64,000 nucleotides of DNA, taken from assembly GCA_965261585.1 (NCBI GenBank), contig CBDHDN010000006.1:5772-69771 (forward strand), given 5' to 3'. The stretch's first letter is position 1; the number at the start of each line of letters is the position of its first letter. Source of the DNA: CBDHDN01 sp965261585. Lineage in GTDB: Bacteria; Pseudomonadota; Alphaproteobacteria; UBA6615. Of this stretch, positions 44,073-53,214 are shown in pieces. The position numbers were made by a program, and so were the translations under genes. The notes under the pieces are model-generated. The model was not told where the DNA came from. It did not search any database and saw only the letters and a list, made by a program, of their open reading frames with translations.

Positions 44073-45071
44073 TTACCCGGCGCGGCGGAATTTCTGGAAG
44101 GCGTGGCAGGTGAGGGGCGCGAAATGGTCGATCGCGCCGGCGCGCTTGACGACCTCGCCGACATAGAGGTCGCCCTTGCCGTCGGCCCAGATGCCGTGCG
44201 GCGCGATGAAGTTGCCGGGCAGTACGGCATCGGCGCCGCCGAAGCGCGCGATGATGCGGCCGTCCAGGTCGCACACGGTGACCCGCGCCACCGGGTCGTG
44301 CCCGATCGGCGGATGCTCCATGATCTTGAGGTGGGCGTGCGGGACTGCCGGCGTCGACCAGCCGAGCTCGGCGATATACAAATTCTCGTCTTCGTCGATG
44401 AACAAATCGTCGGGCCGGTTCACCCAGTCCCACGATTTGAGGAACACACCGTCGCCGTTGAAGATCTGGATGCGCGAGTTCTCGCGGTCGGCGACGTAGA
44501 CGCGCCCGCCCCGGTCGACCGCAATGCCATGCGGCAGATTGAATTCCCCGGGCCCTGAGCCCGGCGCGCCCCACGAGGCCACAAGCGTGCCGTCGGCCGC
44601 GTAGCGATGCACCCGGGCGTTGCCGTAGCCGTCGGCGATCAGCATGTCGCCGTTCGGCGCCGTCGCCACGTTGGTCACCTGATTGAACGGGCCGGCGCTG
44701 TAGAGCACCGGCCGCGCGCCCACCTTGAAGCCGGTCTCGGCGGCGACGCCGGGCTCGCCCAGCAACGCCTGCAGGTACCCCTCGGTGTTGAAGATGCGCA
44801 CGGTATGGTCGCCGTTGTCGGCGCAATACAGCCGGTCGTTCCTGTCGATGAAGATGCCGTGCGGCGTGTGGAACACGCCCTCGCCCCAGGCGTCGAGAAA
44901 CTTGCCCTCCTTGTCGAACACGATGACCGGATGGTCGCCCCGATTGAAGACGTAGACCCGATCCGCGGAGTCGACGGCCACGCCGGCGACCTCGACGAAG
45001 GACCAGCCCTCGGGCAGCCGTTCCCAGCCTTCGATGACCTCGTATTCCAGCTTATGGGGCCCCTTGGCCAT
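44073..45071 (-). CDS. NHL-repeat beta-propeller protein
   Basis: This 332-aa protein is built of repeated NHL units (GVAVDSADRVYVFNRGDHPV, GIFIDRNDRLYCADNGDHTV, GIAVDRGGRVYVADRENSRI, DDLFIDEDENLYIAELG, GIWADGKGDLYVGEVV), giving a likely six-bladed propeller. It resembles peptidyl-alpha-hydroxyglycine amidating lyase-like proteins in bacterial catabolic loci. No signal peptide is visible. Function uncertain. It lies just outside the island and ends 137 bases before the ISNCY element. Confidence 0.85.
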   Translation of the reverse strand: MAKGPHKLEYEVIEGWERLPEGWSFVEVAGVAVDSADRVYVFNRGDHPVIVFDKEGKFLDAWGEGVFHTPHGIFIDRNDRLYCADNGDHTVRIFNTEGYLQALLGEPGVAAETGFKVGARPVLYSAGPFNQVTNVATAPNGDMLIADGYGNARVHRYAADGTLVASWGAPGSGPGEFNLPHGIAVDRGGRVYVADRENSRIQIFNGDGVFLKSWDWVNRPDDLFIDEDENLYIAELGWSTPAVPHAHLKIMEHPPIGHDPVARVTVCDLDGRIIARFGGADAVLPGNFIAPHGIWADGKGDLYVGEVVKRAGAIDHFAPLTCHAFQKFRRAG

Positions 45072-45352
45072 CGCCCTGCACCTCGTTGCACCTGCTCGCT
45101 CGAACCGGTCCGCTCGGCTTTGCGCCGTGTCGAATCTTACAACCGCCGCCGCGCCCCATCCAGTCGGTCAGGACCCCGGGGACAGGGCGCGGCTGGCCCC
45201 GCGCCGGTGTCGAGAACATTCTGAGTTGACCGGTTTATGTACCATATGAGTTGACCGCTTCTGTTGCGGTTTCTGGCCCTGTGGGGAAGTGGTCGGTCGC
45301 GGAGCGGCTGTCCACTTGTCCACAGGGCGCCGGTCGGTTGCGTCGAAGCGGG

Positions 45353-46528
45353 TCACGCGGCCTCGCGGGTTTGGCTGTCGATCGGTTGGCCATCGGCGTG
45401 GTATCGCGCCAGACATCGCGGTCCATGGAAGACGGCCATTGTGCCGTCGGGGTATTCGTGGACGCGGACCCTGGCCTTGACGTAATGGCGGCGGTGGCGG
45501 CCGGCGGGGATCTGAAGTGCCAGGCGCTTGTAGCGCACCGTGTTGTCGTTTGAGACGGTGCGTTCCTCGTGGATGCACAGGATGTCGTCGAGCGCGCCGG
45601 TGAAGGGGACGAAGGCGGTGCCCTGGTCCTCGGCCGGGGTCGCGAAGCGGGCGTTGTGTTGTGGCAGGAAGACCTCCTTGAGGAAGCGGTTGGCCTCGAC
45701 CATGTCGGTGATGCCGGCGAGCCTGAGTTCCTGGGGCAGGCGCTTCTGCAAGGTGCCGAACATGCGCTCCGAGCGCCCCCTTGCCTCGGGCGAGTAGGCC
45801 GGGATCAACTCGATGCCGAGCTGCGCCAGGGCGCGGCCGACCTGGGTCGGGGTGTCCTTGTCCACCTTGCTGCCGGCCTCGGGCGTGTTCCAGTAGTGGC
45901 TGGCGCGGTCGGCGTAGAGCGAGCAGAACAGGCCCTTGGCCCGGATCGCCTCGGACACCCCCTGGAAGCTCGACATGGTGCCCTCTTCGGCGACGAAGAA
46001 GGCCGAGTAGATATCGCTGGTCGCATCGTCCATGGTGACGATCAGGTCCCACCATCGACCGAGGACCCACTCGTGGCTCGAGCCGTCCTGGTGCAACATC
46101 ATGCCGGGCAGGGCACGGCGCGGCCGCTTGCGCCGGTGCGCCCCACGCCTGGGCGCCGCGCGCCTGCGCCCATGGGCTTGCAAGCTCAGCCGCAGCCAGT
46201 TGTAGCTGCGCTTGAAGCCGTGATCGGCCACCAGCTTCTCGTGGAAGTGCTTGGCCGTGAAGTCCCAGTAGCGGGTGTCGAACAACTCCAGCACCCGCGC
46301 CACCTCGTCCACCGGCGCGCGCCGCGCCGAGAGGCGGCCCAGGCGGCGGTCGTAGAGACCGTCGGCTCCCTCCGCCTCGTAGCGGTCGCGCCAGCGCCGG
46401 AAGGTGCGCTCCGAGACACCCAGAACCTCCGCCGCCTCCGCCTGGCTCAAGCCACCCCGATGGGTGCGCCCGTAAACCTCCTCGAACTTCATCAATCTCA
46501 GTCCCTGTACCTGCTCCGTCCGACGCAT
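45353..46528 (-). CDS. ISNCY/IS1202-like transposase
   Basis: This 391-aa protein has the N-terminal HTH (LSQAEAAEVLGVSERTFRRW), the basic segment RRGAHRRKRPRRALPGMMLH, and an rve-type DDE core: LIVTMDDATSDIYSAFFVAE, SLYADRASHYWNTPEAGSKV, and AYSPEARGRSERMFGTLQKR. In many relatives the second motif reads DRGSHYW, so the Ala here is a small difference. The gene appears intact. Confidence 0.9.
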   Translation of the reverse strand: MRRTEQVQGLRLMKFEEVYGRTHRGGLSQAEAAEVLGVSERTFRRWRDRYEAEGADGLYDRRLGRLSARRAPVDEVARVLELFDTRYWDFTAKHFHEKLVADHGFKRSYNWLRLSLQAHGRRRAAPRRGAHRRKRPRRALPGMMLHQDGSSHEWVLGRWWDLIVTMDDATSDIYSAFFVAEEGTMSSFQGVSEAIRAKGLFCSLYADRASHYWNTPEAGSKVDKDTPTQVGRALAQLGIELIPAYSPEARGRSERMFGTLQKRLPQELRLAGITDMVEANRFLKEVFLPQHNARFATPAEDQGTAFVPFTGALDDILCIHEERTVSNDNTVRYKRLALQIPAGRHRRHYVKARVRVHEYPDGTMAVFHGPRCLARYHADGQPIDSQTREAA

Positions 46529-46597
46529 CGCCTCCCTCCATGGCTTGGAGGCGTTCTAAAACTGTAGCGCACCCGGTTCCTTGGACACAAGTTTGTC

Positions 46598-47503
46598 TCA
46601 CGCGGCGGGCCTGATTGAGATCGCGGCGTGCCACGCCTGACGAGCTTGAGCGGGGCTCAGGTAGCCGTTCTTTTCGACGATCCACTGGGCATTGTAGAGT
46701 TCGACGAAGTCGCGGACGGCGTCCCGCAGCTCCGCGATGTTGCGGTAGATGCGACCATGGATGATCTGTTCCTTCAGCGTGCGATTGAACCGCTCGGCGA
46801 CGCCGTTGGTCTGGGGCTCGGCGACGAAGGCGTAGGACGGCTGGATGCCCCAGAACTTGATCTGGTTGGTGAAGTGGTCCGACAGATACTGGGAGCCGTG
46901 ATCCATCCGCAAGGCCAGCCCCCGAGCCGCGCCGGCCGCGGTCGAGCCATACAGCCCGGCAAGCCCCATGGAGATCGGCTGCAGGGCGGCGAAGCGGTCG
47001 CCGCGCTTGCAGACATGCCAGCCGACACACTCGGCGTTCCAATGCTCGACGGCGGTGAAGATCCAGCCCCAGCCGTCGTCCACCGTGAACACCCGAACGC
47101 CATCGGTGCCCCACATGAGGTTCGGGGCATGAGTGATGATCTCACCGTCATGGGGATTGCCGCCACGGCGGCGGCAGCGATGGGGCGAGAGCAGATTGTT
47201 CTCGCGCATCAGGCGGAGCACCCGCTTGCGGGCAACCCGGATGTCGCGACAGACCCGAAGCCGAGCCCAGACCTTGCGGTAGCCCTCGCCCTCCCAGGGC
47301 GATGCCTCCAGGTCGGCTTCGATCGCCACCAGCAGCGCCTAGTCCGAGATCGCGGGCTTCGGTCCCCGACGCTTTGCCGGCGGCTGCTCGGCGTGCTGGC
47401 CGGAGGTCATGGCGTAGAACGAGGAGCGGGCCATGCCCCAGGCGGCGCAGACCCGCCGCAGGCCGTAGGCCAGACCCGTGCCGGGCGAGGTGGCGGCACT
47501 CAT
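46598..47503 (-). pseudogene. IS3 OrfB with internal amber stop (copy 3)
   Basis: This copy matches OrfB of copy 2 except for TAG at 47339-47341 in place of CAG (Gln in ISDQALLVAIEADLE) and minor substitutions. The rest of the frame, with DDE residues, is open from 47329 down. It is inactive unless the amber is read through. Confidence 0.9.
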
Positions 47504-47910
47504 CGCCGCGACCTCCGCCGCCCCAAAGGGCCGAAGGTCTCCGTCTTGGCCTCCAGCAGTTCCACCTGCATGGTCAACTCTCCGATCCGCTTCATGGCGC
47601 TATCCAGTTCCGCCTGCACCGGATCGCCCTTGCGTTGCTTGAGCGAGGCGTCGATCCCGCCGATCGCTTTCTCACGCCACTGCTCGAGCCGGAAGATCTC
47701 TACGCCCAACTGGCGCGACAGAAGTTGCACCGGCTCGTCACGCAAAAGCCGCAGAACGACCTCACGCTTGCGCGCCACCGTCCATCGCTGGCCAAGTCCC
47801 AGCGGGCCTGCCGGCAAAGCCTGGCCTGGGGAAAACGTGGACGAGCCAAGCTCGCCCGCATTTACCACAGGCCCATCAACAGCAACTTTCTTCTCAAAAT
47901 TATCGGTCAT
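47500..47910 (-). CDS. IS3 family OrfA (copy 3)
   Basis: The gene is open and almost identical to OrfA of copy 2, starting MTDNFEKKVAVDGPVV after AAGGAGG. It overlaps the broken orfB by ATGA. Confidence 0.88.
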   Translation of the reverse strand: MTDNFEKKVAVDGPVVNAGELGSSTFSPGQALPAGPLGLGQRWTVARKREVVLRLLRDEPVQLLSRQLGVEIFRLEQWREKAIGGIDASLKQRKGDPVQAELDSAMKRIGELTMQVELLEAKTETFGPLGRRRSRR

Positions 47911-48143
47911 GTTCCGGTCCTCCTTGGACACTTCGATTAAGCCAATTCTGAGTCCAAGGAAATCGGGTCCGACTCAGAGCGTTCTAAAACCGGACAGATC
48001 ATCTGGTACATAAACCGGACATATCGCGTGTTACCGACAGGCTGGCCCCGCGCCGGTTGACAAGAGCGGCAAGGGCCGTCGAGACTAAATTCTTTCGTCC
48101 CACGCCCTAGGAAAATAGGGAAGTCACTCACGGGAGGTTCCGA

Positions 48144-49193
48144 ATGTTACGTGCGAAATCAGTCATGCTCGGCCTTGCCGCCGCCGCCGCCGTCCTTGGT
48201 GCAACTGTGTCGGGTCCGGCATTGTCGCAGACCGTCGGCATCAGCTGGGCCAACTTCTAGGAAGAACGGTGGAAGACCGACAAGGCCGCGCTGGAAGATC
48301 AGCTGGCCAGCCACGGCATCCGCGTGATCGACGCCGACGCCCAGTCGTCGCTCGAAAAGCAGAACGCCGACATCGAAAACCTCATCACCCGCGGCATCGA
48401 CTTCTTGATCGTGGTCGCGGCGGATACCGAAGCGGTGATTCCGGCGGTGCGGGCGGCCCAGGACGAGGGCATCCCGGTACTCGGCTATGACCGCCTCATC
48501 GAGATGGCCGGCGTGTTCTACACGACGTTCGACAATATCGAGGTCGGCCGCCTTCAGGCGCGCTCCGTGTTTGCGATGCAGCCCGAGGGCAACTACGTCT
48601 TCATCAAGGGCAACCCCGCCGACCCGAACGCGCACTTCGTGCATGGCGGTCAGCTGGAGATCCTGCAGTCGGCGATCGACAGCGGCAACATCAAGGTCGT
48701 CGGCGATCAGTTCACCGATGGCTGGGTGCCGGAGAACGCGCAGCGCAACATGGAGAACATCCTGACCGCCAACAACAACAAGGTCGACGCCGTCGTCGTC
48801 TCCAATGACGGCATGGCCGGCGGCGTTGTTGCCGCGCTGACCGGCGTTGGCATGGAGGGCATCCCGGTGTCCGGCCAGGACGGCGACTTTGCCGCGCTCA
48901 ACCGCGTCGCCCGCGGCGTCCAGACCGTCAGTGTCTGGAAGGACGCGCGCGCGCTCGGCCGGGTGACCGCCGACGCGATCGCCGAAATCCTCGACGAAGG
49001 CGGCTCGATGGCATCGATCAACAACGCCATCACGTTCGCCAACGGGCCGGGCAAGATCCCCGTGCCGGCGATCCTGTTGGCGCCGGTGCCCGTCGAGTTC
49101 GACAACCTCGATGTCGTCATCGACGCCGGCTGGGTGTCGCGCGACGTCGTCTGCCAGGGCGTGTCGGACAACGCGCCGCCGGCTTGCCAGTAG
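48144..49193 (+). pseudogene. xylF: XylF-type sugar-binding protein with amber stop at codon 39
   Basis: The 5' end is good (GGGAGG before the ATG; signal peptide with AAAAAVLGATVSGPALSQ). The frame reads VGISWANF, then TAG at 48258-48260, then EERWKTDKAALEDQLASHGI. In relatives this position is Gln (NFQEERW), so a single C-to-T change made the stop. The remaining 310 codons are open and match D-xylose periplasmic binding proteins (DADAQSSLEKQNADIENLIT, TGVGMEGIPVSGQDGDFAAL). Without readthrough no exported protein is made. The ISNCY element lies 104 bases upstream. Confidence 0.88.
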
Positions 49194-49319
49194 GCTGTCG
49201 TACTGCTGCTTTGGCGGTGGCTGCGCCGGCATCGGCCGGCGCAGCCACCGCGGCAGGCATATTTCCGGCTCCTGAGCCGGCGCGCCCAATCCGTTGTGGT
49301 GTGAGGAGAACGGCCCGTC

Positions 49320-50583
49320 ATGACCAGCGAAGCTGACGCGTCGGCGGGGGCGGCCGCGCCGGATTCGGCATCCGCCGTCAAGCAGCAGACGGCGCTCGAG
49401 CGGTTCACGGAGCTCACCGGCCTTGAGATCCGGACGGTCGCAATGGTCGCGGCCTTGGCGCTGATCTGGGCCGGGCTTGCGATCTGGACCAAGGGCCTGT
49501 TCATCTCACCGCGCAACCTGACGAATCTTTCCGTCCAGGGCAGCGTCGTCGCCATCATGGCGACCGGCATGGTGATGGTCATCGTTGCCCGGCACATCGA
49601 CCTTTCGGTCGGCTCGCTGCTCGGCCTCATCGGCATGATCGTGGCCGCGTTTCAGGTGCGCGTATTCCCGATCGACGCGGCCTGGGGCTGGCCGCTGGCG
49701 ATCCTGATCGGGCTTCTCCTCGGCGCCGCCATCGGCGTGTGGCAGGGCTACTGGGTCGCCTATCGCAACGTGCCCGCCTTCGTCGTGACCTTGGGGGGAT
49801 TGCTTGCCTTTCGCGGCGCGGCGTTCCTGGTGTCGGATGGCCAGACGATTGCGCCGTTGCATCCGGGCTACACCCTGATCGGCGGCGGTGCCATCGGTTC
49901 GATCGGCGCCTTGTGGAGCTGGATCGTCGGCGTCATCGGCATCGTTGCCGTCGTCGTCGTCAGCATGCGCTCGCGTGCGCGACGGGCCAAGTACGGCTTT
50001 CCATTGAAACCGCAATGGGTCGAATGGGCGCTGGTCCTGCTGGTCGCCGTCGTGATCGTCGCCTTCATTCAGATCATGAACTCCTATACGCGGCCGCGCA
50101 GCGACATCCCCGCGCGGGATCCCGATCCCGGTGCTGATCCTGATCGCCGTCGTCGTCGTGATGACCTTCGTCGCCAGGTCGACGAAGTTCGGGCGCTACG
50201 TCTACGCCATCGGCGGCAACCCGGAGGCCGCCCAGCTGTCCGGCATCGACACCCGACGCACGACGCTGATGATTTTCGTCATCATGGGCGTGCTGAGCGC
50301 TATCGCCGGCATCGTCACGTCGGCGCGGCTGCAATCGGCCGGCAACCTGATGGGCAACCTGAACGAGCTCCAGGTGATCGCCGCGGCGGTCATCGGCGGC
50401 ACCTCGCTGGCCGGAGGCGTCGGCTCGATCGCCGGCGCCGTCCTGGGCGCGCTCGTCATCTTCTCCATCATCAACGGCATGGTGTTGCTCGGCGCGTCCA
50501 GCCCGATGCAGCAGATCGTCCTCGGACTCGTGCTGATCGCGGCGGTCTGGTTCGACGTCGCCTACACGAAGCTGCAGCGCTAA
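49320..50583 (+). pseudogene. xylH: XylH-type sugar ABC permease, frameshifted
   Basis: The first frame (MTSEADASAGAAAP) has membrane segments and the BPD_transp_2 patterns VVAIMATGMVMVIVARHIDL and NVPAFVVTLGGLLAFRGAAF. Near 50105-50126 the frame shifts: the expected RSDIPRGIPIPVLILI is read as RSDIPARDPDPGADPD. The normal frame continues with IAVVVVMTFVARSTKFGRYV and IGGTSLAGGVGSIAGAVLGA to the stop at 50583. A one-base net insertion in a C/G-rich stretch explains it. The protein would be about 420 aa if restored. Confidence 0.88.
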
Positions 50584-50598
50584 GCGGAGGAGGCAGCG

Positions 50599-51375
50599 AT
50601 GGCCGACGCGCCACTGGTCGAAATGCGGGGCCTGCACAAGCGTTTCGGTGGCGTACATGCCGTCGACGGCGTCACACTGGACCTGCAGCCGGGCGAGGTG
50701 GTCGGCGTGCTCGGCCACAACGGCGCCGGCAAGTCGGTCATGATGAAGATGCTGTCGGGGGCGCACAAGCCCGACGGCGGGCAGATCTACGTCAACGGCA
50801 ATTCCGTCGAGATCGCCAACCCCCGCGACGCGCGCGATCTGGGCATCGAGACGATCTATCAGACGCTGGCGTTGGCCGACAACCTGCCGGCGCCGGCCAA
50901 CCTGTTCCTCGGGCGCGAGATCATGACGTCGCTCGGCACCCTCGACGACGACGCCATGGAGCATGAGACGCGCAAGATCATCCAGCGGCTCAACCCGAAC
51001 TTCGAGAACATCAACGACCCCGTCAAGACGATGTCCGGCGGCCAGCGGCAGTCCGTGGCGATCGCCCGCGCGATCTACTTCAACGCCAAGATCCTGATCA
51101 TGGACGAACCGACGGCCGCCCTTGGTCCCCAGGAGACCGCGATGGTCGCAGACCTGATCAAGCACTTGAAAAAAGAAGGGATCGGCATCTTCCTGGTCAG
51201 CCACGATCTGCACGACGTGTTCGACCTTTCGGACCGCGTGAGCGTGATGAAGAACGGCAAGCTCGTCGGCACGCGCAACACCACGGATGTCACGAAGGAT
51301 GAGGTGCTCGGCATGATCATCCTGGGCAAGCTGCCGGAGCAGGAAACCGAGGAAGACCTGGAGAAGCTTCACTAG
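50599..51375 (+). CDS. Sugar ABC transporter ATP-binding protein (XylG-like, single domain)
   Basis: This 258-aa protein has Walker A GHNGAGKS, Q-loop ETIYQTLALADNLPAPANLF, signature MSGGQRQSVAIARAI, Walker B ILIMDEPTAALG, and the switch His in FLVSHDLHDVF. It is a one-domain ATPase, unlike the two-domain E. coli XylG, as in many alphaproteobacterial sugar operons. It follows xylH after 15 bases. It is intact although both upstream partners are broken. Confidence 0.9.
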   Translation: MADAPLVEMRGLHKRFGGVHAVDGVTLDLQPGEVVGVLGHNGAGKSVMMKMLSGAHKPDGGQIYVNGNSVEIANPRDARDLGIETIYQTLALADNLPAPANLFLGREIMTSLGTLDDDAMEHETRKIIQRLNPNFENINDPVKTMSGGQRQSVAIARAIYFNAKILIMDEPTAALGPQETAMVADLIKHLKKEGIGIFLVSHDLHDVFDLSDRVSVMKNGKLVGTRNTTDVTKDEVLGMIILGKLPEQETEEDLEKLH

Positions 51376-51445
51376 CGTCGCGGCGGGGTGGCGCTGCCGC
51401 CAGGCCTTTGTTGAGGCGCGAAGCGCGTGTTGCGGCGGGTCGCAG

Positions 51446-52930
51446 ATGTCTGAAACACGGTCACCAAGCTACGCGACGGTGCTTCTCAGCGTGGCTGAGA
51501 TGGCCGGCGCCGATGCGGCGGCGGTTGCCGCCGGGGTCAGCGGCGAGACGCTGATGGAGGCCGCCGGCGCGGCGGTCGCCAAGGTCGTATCGAGCCGCTG
51601 GCCGATCGGGCGCGTGGCCGTCCTATGCGGTCCCGGCAACAACGGTGGCGACGGCTTTGTCGCCGCGCGCGTCTTGGCCGCCGCCGGCCGAGCGGTCGAC
51701 GTTGCACTCCTGGGTGACAGCGCCTCTCTCGCCGGCGATGCGGCGATCAACGCGGCCCGGTGGATCGACGGTGGCGGTGCGGTTGTGCCCCTCGCCCCCG
51801 GCGCGCTGGACGACGCGGGCGTCGTCGTCGATGCGATCTTCGGCGCCGGATTGACCCGGCCGCTCGACGTGCCGGTGCTGGAGACGGTGGCGGCGATCGG
51901 CACGCGCGGCCTGGGTTGCGTCGCGGTCGACGTGCCAAGCGGCGTGCACGGCGACAGCGGCGCCGTTATGGGGTGTGCGCCCAACGCCGCGGCGACAGTG
52001 ACGTTCTTCCGCCGCAAGCCGGGCCATCTGCTGCTGCCCGGCCGCCTCCATTGCGGCGACGTAGTCGTCGCCGATATCGGCATCCCCGCGGGCGTCCTCG
52101 GCACAATCCGACCGTGTACATTCGCCAACGAGCCGGACACCTGGCTCGCCAGTTATCCGCGGCGCCAGACGTCAGCGCACAAATACACCCGTGGTCACGC
52201 GGTGATTCAGGGCGGTGGGGAGATGACCGGCGCGGCACGCCTGGCGGCGCGCGGCGCGCTGCGCGCCGGGTCGGGCCTGGTCACTCTGGCAAGCCCGTCC
52301 GCGGCAGCAACCGTCTATCGCAGCGACGGAGCCGGCATGATCGTCCGCGAGACCCCGGACCTCGAGGACTTTCGTGATCTGATCGCCGATCCGCGGGTGA
52401 CGGCGACCCTGCTCGGTCCGGGCAATGGCGTTGGCCCGGCGACCGCGGAGCGCGTGTTCGCGGCATTGGCGACCGGCAGGCCATGCGTGCTTGATGCCGA
52501 TGCGCTGACCAGCTTTGCCGGCGAGCGCGGCAAGCTGGCCGCCGCGATTGCCGGCGATTGCGTCATCACGCCGCACGAGGACGAGTTCAGCCGGTTGTTC
52601 GACGAGACGGGCAGCAAGCTTGAGCGGGCGCGCGCGGCGGCGCTGGCGATCGGCGCCGTGGTCTTGCTGAAGGGACCGGACACGGTGGTCGCCGCGCCCG
52701 ATGGCCGCGCCACAATCAATGCCAATGCGCCGGCGACCCTGGCCACGGCAGGGGCCGGGGACGTGTTGGCCGGGATCGTCGTCGCGCTCCTGGCTCAGGG
52801 GATGCCTTCGTTCGAGGCGGCCTCCGCGGCTGTTTGGCTGCACGGCGCCGCCGCCGGCGAGATCGGACCTGGTCTTGTCGCGGAAGACCTGCCGGAACTC
52901 TTGCCCACCGCGCTCGGGCGCCTGGTTTGA
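51446..52930 (+). CDS. nnr: Bifunctional NAD(P)H-hydrate epimerase/dehydratase
   Basis: This 494-aa protein has an N-terminal YjeF_N epimerase domain (about 1-215, AVLCGPGNNGGDGFVAARVL). A C-terminal ribokinase-like dehydratase follows (about 230-490, GGGEMTGAARLAARGALRAG, CVITPHEDEFSRL, ATAGAGDVLAGIV). It repairs damaged hydrated NAD(P)H. Both domains are complete. It is probably transcribed separately from the sugar operon. A tRNA-Leu follows. Confidence 0.94.
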   Translation: MSETRSPSYATVLLSVAEMAGADAAAVAAGVSGETLMEAAGAAVAKVVSSRWPIGRVAVLCGPGNNGGDGFVAARVLAAAGRAVDVALLGDSASLAGDAAINAARWIDGGGAVVPLAPGALDDAGVVVDAIFGAGLTRPLDVPVLETVAAIGTRGLGCVAVDVPSGVHGDSGAVMGCAPNAAATVTFFRRKPGHLLLPGRLHCGDVVVADIGIPAGVLGTIRPCTFANEPDTWLASYPRRQTSAHKYTRGHAVIQGGGEMTGAARLAARGALRAGSGLVTLASPSAAATVYRSDGAGMIVRETPDLEDFRDLIADPRVTATLLGPGNGVGPATAERVFAALATGRPCVLDADALTSFAGERGKLAAAIAGDCVITPHEDEFSRLFDETGSKLERARAAALAIGAVVLLKGPDTVVAAPDGRATINANAPATLATAGAGDVLAGIVVALLAQGMPSFEAASAAVWLHGAAAGEIGPGLVAEDLPELLPTALGRLV

Positions 52931-53058
52931 CGAGTTTACTCCACCGACCGGATGGTTTAGGAGTTCGCTCCCGACTGGGTGCCGCCGGGCTGTTCGGCCG
53001 CGCCGATCGGCGCACTGATTGCCCGGACCGGCCATCGCCGGGCGCGAGGCCCCAACGT

Positions 53059-53145
53059 GCGGGTGTGGCGGAACTGGTAGACGCGCCAGGTTTAGGTCCT
53101 GGTGACTGCAGAGTCGTGGGGGTTCGAGTCCCTTCACCCGCACCA
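53059..53145 (+). tRNA. tRNA-Leu (TAG)
   Basis: This 87-base tRNA has acceptor GCGGGTG pairing with CACCCGC, a long variable arm typical of Leu, anticodon loop TTTAGGT (anticodon TAG), T-loop GGTTCGAGTCC and an encoded CCA. Confidence 0.96.
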
Positions 53146-53214
53146 CCGCGCGATCGTTCTGGTGAGGACCCCGCTGGGATGCGCGGGCGGCACAACCAAT
53201 AGAGACGTCAGCCC

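Larger units (their letters stand above)
46563..47976 (-). mobile_element. IS3 family element, copy 3 (1414 bp), nested in the ISNCY element
   Basis: The element has the same ends and length as copy 2. It is inserted into the right part of the ISNCY element; flanks GCGTTCTAAAAC (46551-46562 and 47979-47990) are repeated. Counting 14 bases on each side as in copy 2, the outer two bases differ (AG against GA). The right terminal repeat carries one change (CTGAGTCC for CTGTGTCC). orfB has an amber stop. Confidence 0.92.
45208..48039 (-). mobile_element. ISNCY/IS1202-like element, split by IS3 copy 3
   Basis: The ends TGTCGAGAACATTCTGAGTTG and (complement) TGTCGGTAACACGCGATATG lead into shared CCGGTTTATGTACCA.ATGA blocks. 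The element is flanked by an exact 17-bp direct repeat GGCTGGCCCCGCGCCGG (45191-45207 and 48040-48056). It holds one transposase gene, and IS3 copy 3 is inserted near its right end. Long target duplications are known for some IS1202-type elements. Confidence 0.82.

Noticed and set aside
45168..47114. A 648-codon minus-strand reading across the ISNCY-IS3 junction
   Set aside because: It is an out-of-frame reading of the IS3 and ISNCY transposases joined at the insertion point, not a fusion protein.
48057..48062. TTGACA as a -35 box for xylF
   Set aside because: No acceptable -10 box at 16-18 bases; the best A/T-rich match is 20 or more bases away.
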